Shown here: positions 26,165 through 36,478 of the stretch, piece by piece
How positions within the stretch are numbered: position 1 is the first letter of the stretch
Layout of the letters: each line of letters starts with the position of its first letter
Source of the DNA: an uncultured Bacteroidales bacterium
GTDB taxonomy: Bacteria > Bacteroidota > Bacteroidia > Bacteroidales > Muribaculaceae
Length of the DNA stretch: 36,478 bases
Direction of reading: 5' to 3'
Assembly (NCBI GenBank): GCA_946011725.1
Contig: CAMGBT010000017.1
Location: 1-36,478 of the forward strand
The notes under the pieces: generated by a model
What the model was told of the DNA's origin: nothing
Seen by the model: the letters and a program-made list of their open reading frames with translations, nothing else
Databases searched by the model: none
Made by a program: the position numbers and the translations under genes

Positions 26165-26702
26165 AGTCAACGACATATTCTACTCCCTGCAGGGCGAGGG
26201 CTTCTGGACCGGCACCCCCGCAGTGTTCGTGCGCCTCAGCGGCTGCAATTTGCAGTGCCCATTTTGCGACACCGACCACTTCGCCGGCCGCCACCTTTCG
26301 GCCGACGAAATCGTCGACGCCGTGAAGGAATTCCCCGCCACGCACGTCATCATCACCGGCGGCGAGCCGGCCATGCAGCTCGATGACGCATTGGTCGACG
26401 CCCTCCACCGTGCCGGCCTCTACATCCACATCGAAACCAACGGCACCCTCCCCCTGCCCGAAGGCATCGACTGGGTGACTTGCTCGCCCAAAACCTCGCG
26501 CCTTGGCATCGCGCGCGCCGATGAACTTAAGTACGTGTTCCAAGGCCGCAACATGGAGGACCTGTTCGACATCATCCCCGCCGACCATCACTTCCTCCAG
26601 CCATGCTCCTGCGAAAACATCGACGAAACCGTGGCCTATGTGTTGGAGTATCCCCACTGGAGCCTCTCGCTGCAAACCCATAAACTAATCGACATAAAAT
26701 GA
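26148..26702 (+). CDS. queE: 7-carboxy-7-deazaguanine synthase (QueE)
   Basis: QueE is a radical SAM enzyme that rearranges 6-carboxy-tetrahydropterin to 7-carboxy-7-deazaguanine. The 184 residues include YSLQGEGFWTGTPAVFVRL, the iron-sulfur cysteines C33, C37 and C40 in GCNLQCPFCDTDH, the SAM-binding TGGEPAMQ, the ETNGT strand, CSPK and the closing LQTHKLIDIK. It acts directly after QueD, its overlapping neighbour. QueC and QueF are not in the window. It overlaps the lnb-type gene by 4 bases. Confidence 0.96.
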   Translation: MKKTYKVNDIFYSLQGEGFWTGTPAVFVRLSGCNLQCPFCDTDHFAGRHLSADEIVDAVKEFPATHVIITGGEPAMQLDDALVDALHRAGLYIHIETNGTLPLPEGIDWVTCSPKTSRLGIARADELKYVFQGRNMEDLFDIIPADHHFLQPCSCENIDETVAYVLEYPHWSLSLQTHKLIDIK

Positions 26703-27871
26703 AGCGTTTAGCCATCATATTTGCACTCATTTTGAGCGTCTTCGCCGCCCGCGCCCAGAGCGACACCTTGGTGTCGATTGTCTGCACATCCCCCGGCACG
26801 GAAATCTACGAACTCGAAGGCCACGCCGTCATTCACCTGCGATTTGATGCCGACCGCGACTTCGCCGTCAGCTACGGCCAGTTCGACTTCAATTCGCCCA
26901 ACTTCGTCTACCGCTTCGTCAGCGGCCAAACCGACTACCACGTGGCCGTATTCCCTTGGTCCACTTTCATTTACCAATATCAATACTCCGCCGAGCCGCG
27001 CACCGTGGTGGAGCATCCAATCCACCTCTCCGGCGATGAGGTGCTCCGCCTCGCCGCCCTGTTGGAGGAAAACCTCCGCCCGGAAAACCGCGTATACCGT
27101 TATAATTACGTAAAAGACAACTGCGCCACCCGCCCCCTGCAGATGATTGTGCGCACCATCGGCCGCGAAATCGCCTTGGGCCCTGTGCCACAGCCGTTTG
27201 AAGAAGGTAAAACCACTTACCGCGATGTGATGCGCTATTACCACCGCAACTATCCGTGGTACCAATTCGGCATCGACATCTGCCTCGGCAGCGGCATCGA
27301 CTACCCGCTCACCCGCCGCGAGATGGCCTTCGCCCCCGTGGTGCTCACCTCGATGCTTACCCCGCAGGCCGACAGCATCGTGGCCGAGGCGCGCGAGTAC
27401 GTGCCCGAGCACCCCGCCGCCGGTGCGCCCACCCCGTGGTATCTCACCCCGATGTGCATTTGCTGGCTGTTCCTCGCGGTGGCGTTGTGGCTCACTATCA
27501 AGCAGTTACGCACCGGCCGTCAGCCGCGAGTGTTCGATACATTTTACTTTGGAGTGAAATTCTTGGCCGGAATCTTGGTCACTTTCCTCATCTTCATTTC
27601 CGTGCACGAAGCCACCTCGCCTAACCTTTTGCTCATGTGGCTCAACCCCTTAGCCATCATCCCCTGCATTTTTATTTGGCTAAAAACCGGAAAAAAGGCG
27701 GTTATTTGCTATCTTTTTTGTAACTTTGCACTCGTATTTGCAATGTGCGCCTTTTGGCCCTTCCAAAATCAGGTGGCAAACGCGGCTTTCTGGCCGCTGA
27801 TCGCCGTTGATTTGATGCGTTCCGGCGCCGGTATCTACCTGTATATCAAACAAAAACGAAATGAAAAATAA
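26699..27871 (+). CDS. lnb: Lnb-type lipoprotein N-acyltransferase (DUF4105)
   Basis: The 390-residue protein has a cleavable-looking signal (MKRLAIIFALILSVFAARAQ), then a periplasmic domain of PF13387 (formerly DUF4105), then about five membrane helices in the last 140 residues (from about 250). The family includes Lnb, reported as the enzyme that adds the third acyl chain to lipoproteins in Bacteroides, which lack Lnt. Likely active residues are H42 in LEGHAVIHLRF and C142 in DNCATRP, the conserved His and Cys of the fold. This matches the lipoprotein-rich envelope of the phylum. It overlaps queE by 4 bases and the next gene by 11. The exact substrate is inferred from the family. Confidence 0.8.
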   Translation: MKRLAIIFALILSVFAARAQSDTLVSIVCTSPGTEIYELEGHAVIHLRFDADRDFAVSYGQFDFNSPNFVYRFVSGQTDYHVAVFPWSTFIYQYQYSAEPRTVVEHPIHLSGDEVLRLAALLEENLRPENRVYRYNYVKDNCATRPLQMIVRTIGREIALGPVPQPFEEGKTTYRDVMRYYHRNYPWYQFGIDICLGSGIDYPLTRREMAFAPVVLTSMLTPQADSIVAEAREYVPEHPAAGAPTPWYLTPMCICWLFLAVALWLTIKQLRTGRQPRVFDTFYFGVKFLAGILVTFLIFISVHEATSPNLLLMWLNPLAIIPCIFIWLKTGKKAVICYLFCNFALVFAMCAFWPFQNQVANAAFWPLIAVDLMRSGAGIYLYIKQKRNEK

Positions 27872-29474
27872 CGAACGTCGTTCACGTATGCCCCGCTTGG
27901 TGGTGGCCCTGATTACCTCGGTGGCCGCCATGGCTGTGTCGGCCGCCAACCCGGCGGTGCGCCCTCAGCTGGTGGTGGGCATCATGATCGACGGCCTCGA
28001 TACCCAATACCTTGACCTGCTCCGCGAGCAGTTCGGCCCCGACGGCTTCAACCGCCTGCTCAATCAGGGTGTGGTGATAGCCAATGCCGACTATGGCACC
28101 AACCTCGACGCCACCGCAGCCGCGGCCGTGCTCATGACCGGCGCTTCGCCCTCCACCACCTCAATCACCTGCAGCGAAGTCTACGACCGCACCAAGATGC
28201 GCGCCGTCCAAGCGCTCTACGACCCAGAAGTCCTCGGCAACTACACCACCGAAACCTTCTCGCCTCGCGCTCTGGAAGTCAGCACATTAGCCGATGAAGT
28301 CCGCATTGCCGGAGGCGGTGTCACCCGCGTCTACGCCATCGCCCCCGATGCTCCCGAGGCCATCCTTATGGCCGGCCACAGCGCCAACTGCGCCTTCTGG
28401 CTCAATCGCACAAACGGCAACTGGGCCACATCCACCTTCTACCGCGATGTGCCCGCCATGCTCTCCACTCGTAACCGTCGCGACCACCTCTCCTCCCGCC
28501 TCGACACCATGCAGTGGACGCCTTTCAAACCGGTTGACCACTATCCCGGCCTCCCCGAGCACCTCACCCACTACCCCTTCCGCTACGTATTCCCCGGCGG
28601 CAAGCCCGAGCGATACGACATGTTCGTGGCCTCGCCTATGTTCAATACCGAAGTCACCAACTTCGCCGGCGCTCTCATCTCCGACATGCACTTGGGCAAG
28701 GCCGACGGCGTGGACATGATCAACATCGTCTACACCCTCCACCCCTACGACTACACTCGCAACTACGATAACCGCTACGAACTCATCGACGCTTACCTAC
28801 GCCTCGATGCCAACCTCGCGCGGCTCTTCTCAATGGTCGACCAATCCGTCGGCCTCGACCGCTCCCTCTTCTTCGTGGCCGCCACGCCGCCATCCGGCCG
28901 CTCGCGCCGCGACGACGAGCAGTGGAACATTCCCTACGGCGAGTTCTCCACCAAGAAAGCCAAGTCGCTGCTCAACCTCTACCTCATGGGCAAGTACGGC
29001 AACGGCGAATGGGTCAGCGCCTACCATAACGGCCAATTCTACCTCAACCTCAAGCTAATCAACGACCTCAACCTCGATGCCGCCGCCATCCGCACCGATG
29101 CCGCTTCGTTCCTCACCCGTATGAGCGGCGTTGACCGCGTTTACACCCTCGAAGAGGTGATCCTCGGGCGCGGCGAAGAGCGCTTGGAAGGTATGAGGCG
29201 CAATATTTACGCCCCTACCGCCGGCGACCTCTACGTGGAGATCGACCCCGGATGGGAATTGGTTGACGACATCGACCGCCCCGCGCCCGATAATCGCATC
29301 CATTACGTTAAGCGTCTGGCTTCGGCCACCGCGCCCGTGTTCATCCTTGCACCCGATGTCGACGCTCGAACCATCGACACCCCCGTCGACATCCGCTTCG
29401 TCGCCCCCACCGTGGCGCGACTCCTCCGCATCCGCTCGCCCAACGCCGCTGCACTGCCCGCGTTGCTGTTTTGA
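27861..29474 (+). CDS. alkaline-phosphatase-superfamily protein with degenerate active site
   Basis: The 537-residue protein has an N-terminal signal (hydrophobic run at about residues 11-28). Its fold is that of PafA-like phosphatases/nucleotide pyrophosphatases. GIMIDGLDTQYLDLL supplies the first metal Asp, a Thr-containing DATAAAAVLMTGASP segment is at the nucleophile site, and EAILMAGHSANCAFWL and STFYRD match the family's middle region. But the usual D-x-x-G-H motif reads TLHPYDYTRN, and the T-A-D-H-G motif reads AATPPSGRS. Several metal ligands therefore appear to be missing, and it may be a non-enzymatic relative. It overlaps lnb by 11 bases and precedes secA. A genuine phosphatase with unusual ligands remains possible. 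Confidence 0.82.
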   Translation: MKNNERRSRMPRLVVALITSVAAMAVSAANPAVRPQLVVGIMIDGLDTQYLDLLREQFGPDGFNRLLNQGVVIANADYGTNLDATAAAAVLMTGASPSTTSITCSEVYDRTKMRAVQALYDPEVLGNYTTETFSPRALEVSTLADEVRIAGGGVTRVYAIAPDAPEAILMAGHSANCAFWLNRTNGNWATSTFYRDVPAMLSTRNRRDHLSSRLDTMQWTPFKPVDHYPGLPEHLTHYPFRYVFPGGKPERYDMFVASPMFNTEVTNFAGALISDMHLGKADGVDMINIVYTLHPYDYTRNYDNRYELIDAYLRLDANLARLFSMVDQSVGLDRSLFFVAATPPSGRSRRDDEQWNIPYGEFSTKKAKSLLNLYLMGKYGNGEWVSAYHNGQFYLNLKLINDLNLDAAAIRTDAASFLTRMSGVDRVYTLEEVILGRGEERLEGMRRNIYAPTAGDLYVEIDPGWELVDDIDRPAPDNRIHYVKRLASATAPVFILAPDVDARTIDTPVDIRFVAPTVARLLRIRSPNAAALPALLF

Positions 29475-29514
29475 GCGCTTTCACCTGCTCCTTCGCGGCT
29501 TTTTTGACCTAAGA

Positions 29515-29547
29515 TAGTGAAAATCAGCAAAATTTTCACTACCTTTG
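29515..29547 (+). promoter_or_regulatory. secA promoter with overlapping inverted repeat
   Basis: TACCTTTG at 29540-29547 is a perfect -7 box 41 bases before the secA ATG. A perfect 10-bp inverted repeat, TAGTGAAAAT (29515-29524) and ATTTTCACTA (29532-29541), spans the -33 to -7 interval and shares two bases with the box. It could be an operator, or a terminator remnant of the upstream gene. No good -33 sequence is seen. Confidence 0.6.
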
Positions 29548-29588
29548 CACATTATTTTATATCCCGATAATAAAAACAACCATTATAT

Positions 29589-32960
<3,372 letters not shown>

Positions 32961-32975
32961 CCCCACTTTGTCCCC

Positions 32976-33021
32976 AAAAAAAGCGAGCGGCGCAGCCCCA
33001 GGCTGCCCGCCCGCTTTTTTT
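32976..33021. terminator. bidirectional terminator between secA and uvrA
   Basis: A run of seven A (32976-32982) is followed by a GC-rich stem whose arms, GCGAGCGGCGCAGCC and GGCTGCCCGCCCGC, meet at a short CCA loop (32998-33000), and then by a run of seven T (33015-33021). It terminates secA on the plus strand and can act on transcripts from uvrA on the minus strand. Confidence 0.85.
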
Positions 33022-33059
33022 GCTCCGTATCCCCGGCGAAGTACTCCACCGGGATATGT

Positions 33060-33101
33060 ATCAAAAGGTCGCGCCCCTACTTGGGGCGTGTTGCTTTTGA
33101 T
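33060..33101. repeat. two-tier hairpin downstream of uvrA
   Basis: ATCAAAAG (33060-33067) pairs with CTTTTGAT (33094-33101). Inside it CGCCCC (33072-33077) pairs with GGGGCG (33083-33088). No T-run follows on either strand, so it is not a standard terminator. It may be a transcript-end stabiliser or a REP-like repeat. Confidence 0.6.
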
Positions 33102-33122
33102 GCAGGGGCGGGCGGGGCGCGG

Positions 33123-35897
33123 CTACAGGCGGAGGTAGGGGGCGGTGAGGCTGGCGGGGTTGGTGGCCACTTGCTCGGGGGTGCCGGTGGCTATTACTTG
33201 GCCGCCGGCGTCGCCGCCGTCGGGGCCGAGGTCGATTATCCAGTCGGCGCTTTTGATTACTTCGGGGTTGTGTTCGATGATGACGATGGTGTGGCCGTGG
33301 GCGAGCAGGCGGTTGAAGGAGGACAGCAGCACGTTCACGTCGTGGAAGTGGAGGCCGGTGGTGGGCTCGTCGAAGATGAACATGGTGGGGCGCGGCCGCT
33401 CGTCGGCAAGGAAGGCGGCCAACTTAACGCGCTGATTTTCACCGCCGGAGAGGGTTGACGACGACTGGCCGAGCTTCACGTAGCCCAAGCCCACGTCGAG
33501 TAGCGGTTGCAGTCGGCGCACGATGCGGCGCTCCTGTGCGCCGTCCGCTTCGCCGAAGAAGGCGATGGCTTCTTCCACGCTCATGTTGAGGATGTCGTTG
33601 ATGTTTTTGTCGCGATAGCGCACTTGCCGCACCTCGCGTTTGAAGCGCTGACCGTTGCAGCTCTCGCACTTAATCACCACATCTGCAAGGAATTGCATGG
33701 GGATGGTGATGTAGCCGTCGCCCTTGCACTCTTCGCAGCGGCCGCCCTCGGTGTTGAAGGAGAAGTAGGCCGGGGTGAAGCCCATTTGGCGCGCCGACTG
33801 TTGCGAGGCAAACAGCTCGCGGATTTCGTCGTAGGCTTTGAGGTAGGTGGCGGGATTGGAACGGGTGGAGCGTCCGATGGGGTTTTGGTCCACGAACTCC
33901 ACACCGCTCAGGCGGTTGAGGTCGCCGCGGAGCTCGCCGAAGCGGCCGGGTACGGCCGTCTCGGTGTCGAAATGGCGACCGAGGGCGCGGTAGAGTATGT
34001 TGCCCACCAAGGTCGACTTGCCCGAGCCGCTCACGCCGGTCACCACCGTCATCACCTCCAGCGGAAATTTCACAGTGATGTCCTTGAGGTTGTGGGCGGT
34101 GGCGTGGGTGATTTCCACGTAGTCGTGCCACGGACGGCGGGTGGCCGGGGTGGGGATGGATAACTTACCGGTGAGGTATTTGGCTGTGTATGAGTTAGTT
34201 GCAGAGGGTAGCTTGTCGGGCGTGCCGGCGAAGACTATCTCGCCGCCGTGGCATCCGGCCGCCGGGCCTACGTCCACCAAGAAGTCGGCCGCGCGCATGA
34301 TTTCCTCGTCATGCTCCACCACTAACACGGTGTTGCCCAGCTGTTGCAAGCGGCGCAACACGCCAATAAGCCGCTGAGTATCACGCGGATGCAGGCCAAT
34401 CGACGGCTCATCGAGAATGTACAGCGACCCCACTAACGAGCTGCCCAGCGAGGTGGCGAGGTTGATGCGCTGACTTTCGCCGCCGGAGAGCGTGTTGCTC
34501 AGGCGGTCGAGGGTGAGGTAGCCCAGGCCCACCTCCACCAGGTACTGAAGGCGGTTGTGAATCTCGGTGAGCAGCCGTTGCGCAATGTGGACATCGGTAT
34601 CGCTAAGTTGCAGATTATCAAACCATTGTTGCAGCTTCACCACCGGCATTTTCACCAGTTCGGCGATGGTGGCGCCGCCCACGTGCACATAGAGCGCATC
34701 GGCGCGCAACCGCGAGCCGTGGCACACCGGGCAGGTGGTCTTGCTGCGATAGCGCGAGAGCATCACGCGGTATTGAATCTTGTGTTGCTGCGTCTCCATC
34801 CACTTGAAGAAGCCGTAGATGCCGGGCCATTGGCCGAAGCCGTCCCACAGCCGGCGCCGCTCCGCTTCGGTAAGCTGGAAGTAAGGGCGGTGGATGGGGA
34901 AGTCGACCTCCGCCGCGTGGGAGATGAACAGCCGCTTCCACTCGCTCATCGTCGGGCCGCGCCAGGCGGCCACCGCGTCGTCGTACACGCTCAACTCCTG
35001 CCGCGGCACCACCAAATCCTCGTCGATGCCGAGCGCCGTGCCGAAACCTTCGCAGTTGGGGCACGCGCCGTAGGGGTTGTTGAAGTTAAACATTTGGTCG
35101 GAGGGCTCCACGAACTCCATGCCGTCGGCCTCGAAGCGGTGCGAGAAGTCGAGCCGGCGCGGCGTCGGGCCGTCGAACACCAGCAACGCGCAGCGGCCGT
35201 TGCCTTCGAAGAAGGCTGTCTCGACGCTTTCCGACAGGCGCGAAAGCTCGTCGCCCTCGGCCACGGCCAGGCGGTCGATAAGCAAGTCGACCGCCTTTGC
35301 CGCGGCTAAGTGGCTGTCAGTCAAGGCTTCATCGATGTCGACAAAGGCGCCCTCCGACACCACGCGCGTGTAGCCCTCTTTCGCGAGGATGTCCAACTGC
35401 TGCGCCATCGAGCGGCCTTCGGGCAGCGCAATCGGCGCAACAACCGCCACGCGCGTGCCCACGCCGCAGGCCAGCGCCGCGGCCGTCACGTCGTCCACCG
35501 TGTGCTTCGACACCTCCGCGCCGCTCACCGGCGAGTAGGTGCGACCCACGCGGCCGAACAGCAGTCGCAGGTAGTCGTAAATCTCGGTAGAGGTGCCCAC
35601 GGTCGAGCGCGGATTGCGCGTCGACACCTTCTGCTCAATGGCCACCGCCGGCGGCAACCCCTTGATATAGTCACACTCCGGCTTGCTCATCTTGCCGAGG
35701 AACTGCCGCGCGTAGGCCGACAGACTCTCCACATACCGCCGCCGACCCTCCGCATACAGCGTGTCGAACGCCAACGACGACTTGCCCGAGCCGCTCAGGC
35801 CCGTGACCACGATAAACTTGCCGCGCGGCAGCTGCAAATCCACCCCCTTGAGGTTATTGACGCGCGCGCCCTTGATGACTATACAATTCTGTGCCAT
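33123..35897 (-). CDS. uvrA: excinuclease ABC subunit A
   Basis: UvrA is the damage-recognition ATPase of nucleotide excision repair. From the start at 35897 it has 924 residues. Motifs include Walker A GLSGSGKSS (33-41), SAYARQFLG, a zinc finger with CPNCEG and the CPVCHGSRL pair in the insertion, the first ABC signature LSGGESQRI with LDEPSIGLHPRD, a second Walker A GVSGSGKST, CEECKGDGY and CESCNGQRF, and the second signature LSGGENQRVKL with FDEPTTGLH. An upstream in-frame ATG (35978) would precede the promoter and is rejected. It is a single-gene transcript, convergent with secA. Confidence 0.98.
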   Translation of the reverse strand: MAQNCIVIKGARVNNLKGVDLQLPRGKFIVVTGLSGSGKSSLAFDTLYAEGRRRYVESLSAYARQFLGKMSKPECDYIKGLPPAVAIEQKVSTRNPRSTVGTSTEIYDYLRLLFGRVGRTYSPVSGAEVSKHTVDDVTAAALACGVGTRVAVVAPIALPEGRSMAQQLDILAKEGYTRVVSEGAFVDIDEALTDSHLAAAKAVDLLIDRLAVAEGDELSRLSESVETAFFEGNGRCALLVFDGPTPRRLDFSHRFEADGMEFVEPSDQMFNFNNPYGACPNCEGFGTALGIDEDLVVPRQELSVYDDAVAAWRGPTMSEWKRLFISHAAEVDFPIHRPYFQLTEAERRRLWDGFGQWPGIYGFFKWMETQQHKIQYRVMLSRYRSKTTCPVCHGSRLRADALYVHVGGATIAELVKMPVVKLQQWFDNLQLSDTDVHIAQRLLTEIHNRLQYLVEVGLGYLTLDRLSNTLSGGESQRINLATSLGSSLVGSLYILDEPSIGLHPRDTQRLIGVLRRLQQLGNTVLVVEHDEEIMRAADFLVDVGPAAGCHGGEIVFAGTPDKLPSATNSYTAKYLTGKLSIPTPATRRPWHDYVEITHATAHNLKDITVKFPLEVMTVVTGVSGSGKSTLVGNILYRALGRHFDTETAVPGRFGELRGDLNRLSGVEFVDQNPIGRSTRSNPATYLKAYDEIRELFASQQSARQMGFTPAYFSFNTEGGRCEECKGDGYITIPMQFLADVVIKCESCNGQRFKREVRQVRYRDKNINDILNMSVEEAIAFFGEADGAQERRIVRRLQPLLDVGLGYVKLGQSSSTLSGGENQRVKLAAFLADERPRPTMFIFDEPTTGLHFHDVNVLLSSFNRLLAHGHTIVIIEHNPEVIKSADWIIDLGPDGGDAGGQVIATGTPEQVATNPASLTAPYLRL

Positions 35898-35915
35898 AAT
35901 TTGTAAACCGAACCA

Positions 35916-35947
35916 CAAAGTTACAAACTTTCCGCCACCCGTGCAAG
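35916..35947 (-). promoter_or_regulatory. promoter of uvrA
   Basis: On the minus strand, CTTGC (35947-35943), 19 bases and TAACTTTG (35923-35916) fit the -33/-7 pattern, ending 18 bases before the uvrA ATG. The position also fixes the gene start. No SOS-box-like repeat is obvious. Confidence 0.75.
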
Positions 35948-35978
35948 CCTTCCGCAGAAAAATCGCCCATTTATCCAC

Positions 35979-36046
35979 GGCCCTTTCATTAAAGGTGCAG
36001 TCGTGGGGATAAACGAAGAAACGAAGTACGAAATAACGAATTTTTT
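35979..36046. repeat. second, partial copy of the 17.9-kb intergenic repeat
   Basis: This stretch matches 17930-17997 at about 90 percent by eye, with around seven differences over 68 bases: GGCCCTTTCATTAAAGGTGC against GGCTCTTTCATTTAAGGCGC, then the shared TAAACGAAGAAACGAA and ACGAAATAACGAATTTTT. Only the left half is present; the mirror half is missing and the sequence runs into tandem repeats. It is part of the 581-base gene-free stretch after the uvrA start. Confidence 0.8.
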
Positions 36047-36328
36047 CAACGTAAAACGTAAACGTAGTTATTTTCTTTCACTCAGAAATTTTCCGCAGTT
36101 GGTAAAGACGAATCCCTACGATTTTTTACGATGCCATCCGGGTATAGGTGGTTGGTAAAGACGATTTCTTACGATTTTTACGATTGCCATGCGGGTGGGT
36201 AGAAACGAATGACGAAATAAAGAAATTTTTCAACGTAAAACGTAGTTATTTTGTCTTTCACGCAGAATTTATCCGAGTGGTAGGTAAAGACGATTCCCTA
36301 CTATTTTTTACGATGCCATGCGGGTGGG
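36015..36328. repeat. degenerate tandem repeat of about 130 bp with a short sub-repeat
   Basis: Two long units, about 36015-36143 and 36199-36328, share in order AAACGAA, CGAAATAA, TTTTTCAACGTAAAACGTA, GTTATTTT, CTTTCAC, GGTAAAGACGA and a TTTTTTACGATGCCAT block. Between them a shorter unit (36151-36198) repeats only the last part, GGTAAAGACGA to GCCATGCGGGTGG. Frames are short and unconserved, so it appears non-coding. The start of the first unit overlaps the dispersed repeat at 35979. Confidence 0.75.
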
Positions 36329-36405
36329 GGAAGTTCACAGGTGCCTGTATGCCGCCTCGCGCCAACGAAAATCAGCATAACACTGTCAGCTTCAGACCAT
36401 GACGG

Positions 36406-36473
36406 ATATGCCCGGAGGGCATATGATGCGCCGGAGGCGCTATATCTTCGTTAGCCGTGGGTTGGTACCACGG
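36406..36473. repeat. cluster of three short hairpins at the right end
   Basis: ATATGCCC (36406-36413) pairs with GGGCATAT (36417-36424) around GGA. GCGCC (36428-36432) pairs with GGCGC (36436-36440), also around GGA. CCGTGG (36455-36460) pairs with CCACGG (36468-36473) around GTTGGTA. The repeated GGA loop suggests one REP-like repeat family. The cluster runs to the edge of the window and may continue. Confidence 0.65.
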
Positions 36474-36478
36474 AGTGG

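Noticed and set aside
33060..33101. intrinsic terminator of uvrA
   Set aside because: The stem is good but no T-run follows on the minus strand. The true bidirectional terminator is at 32976-33021.
35898..35978. UvrA start 27 codons upstream
   Set aside because: It would lie upstream of the -7/-33 promoter at 35916-35947. UvrA proteins begin close to the MAQNCIVIKGAR segment.
36015..36328. CRISPR array
   Set aside because: The repeats are about 130 bp, degenerate and irregularly spaced, with repeated rather than unique intervening sequence. No cas gene is present.

Overview
The window looks like a chromosomal segment of a moderately GC-rich member of the Bacteroidales. A Muribaculaceae-like or neighbouring family is my guess, not proven. 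Three things support this. First, many intergenic regions carry the Bacteroidetes sigma-ABfr promoter type, a -7 box TAnnTTTG with a -33 TTTGG or TTG about 19 bases upstream, seen before typA, the DUF4143 ATPase, the esterase remnant, tetR and uvrA. Second, several genes are phylum markers: gldH, DUF4293, the Lnb-type lipoprotein acyltransferase, and a roughly 1,120-residue SecA. Third, the gene order coiled-coil / zapA / structured RNA / rny / ricT / gldH, and folP-cdaA, is typical of the group.

Layout. 1-120: a cluster of hairpins. 126-6853 (minus): typA, folP, cdaA, lepA and nhaA, a housekeeping run covering GTPase translation factors, folate, c-di-AMP and Na+/H+ exchange, driven from a strong promoter at 6878-6909. 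6961-10710: a small accessory island with two unrelated AAA-type ATPase genes of families that are usually multi-copy in Bacteroidales. The first (7102-8355) is bracketed by three copies of a 38-bp palindrome. The second (9087-10652) ends head-on against a truncated esterase. 10741-14463 (minus): aroE, a YeiH-type exporter and comEC. 14610-17843 (plus): a TetR regulator, a TPR protein and a DUF4293 membrane protein. 17844-18197: non-coding, with a 139-bp foldback (MITE-like) element and a G-quadruplex-type tract. 18198-29474 (plus): a long, tightly packed run of a ZapB-like coiled coil, zapA, a probable 6S RNA, rny, ricT, gldH, a HAD phosphatase, an M24 peptidase, cca, queD, queE, lnb and a degenerate phosphatase-fold protein. 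29589-32960: secA with its own promoter, then a terminator. 33123-35897 (minus): uvrA. 35898-36478: no gene, but a copy of the 17.9-kb repeat, a degenerate tandem repeat and a terminal cluster of hairpins.

How the genes relate. RNase Y and RicT are partners in RNA processing in Firmicutes, and here they are adjacent. QueD and QueE are consecutive enzymes of 7-deazaguanine (queuosine) synthesis. Cca matures tRNA. GldH, Lnb and SecA all concern envelope protein export and lipoproteins. FolP and CdaA are translationally close.

The least explained features are the palindrome-bracketed ATPase unit, the foldback element with a second partial copy 18 kb away, the tandem repeats at the right end, and a phosphatase-fold protein that lacks its usual catalytic motifs. 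All calls were made by reading the sequence; no database search was run.
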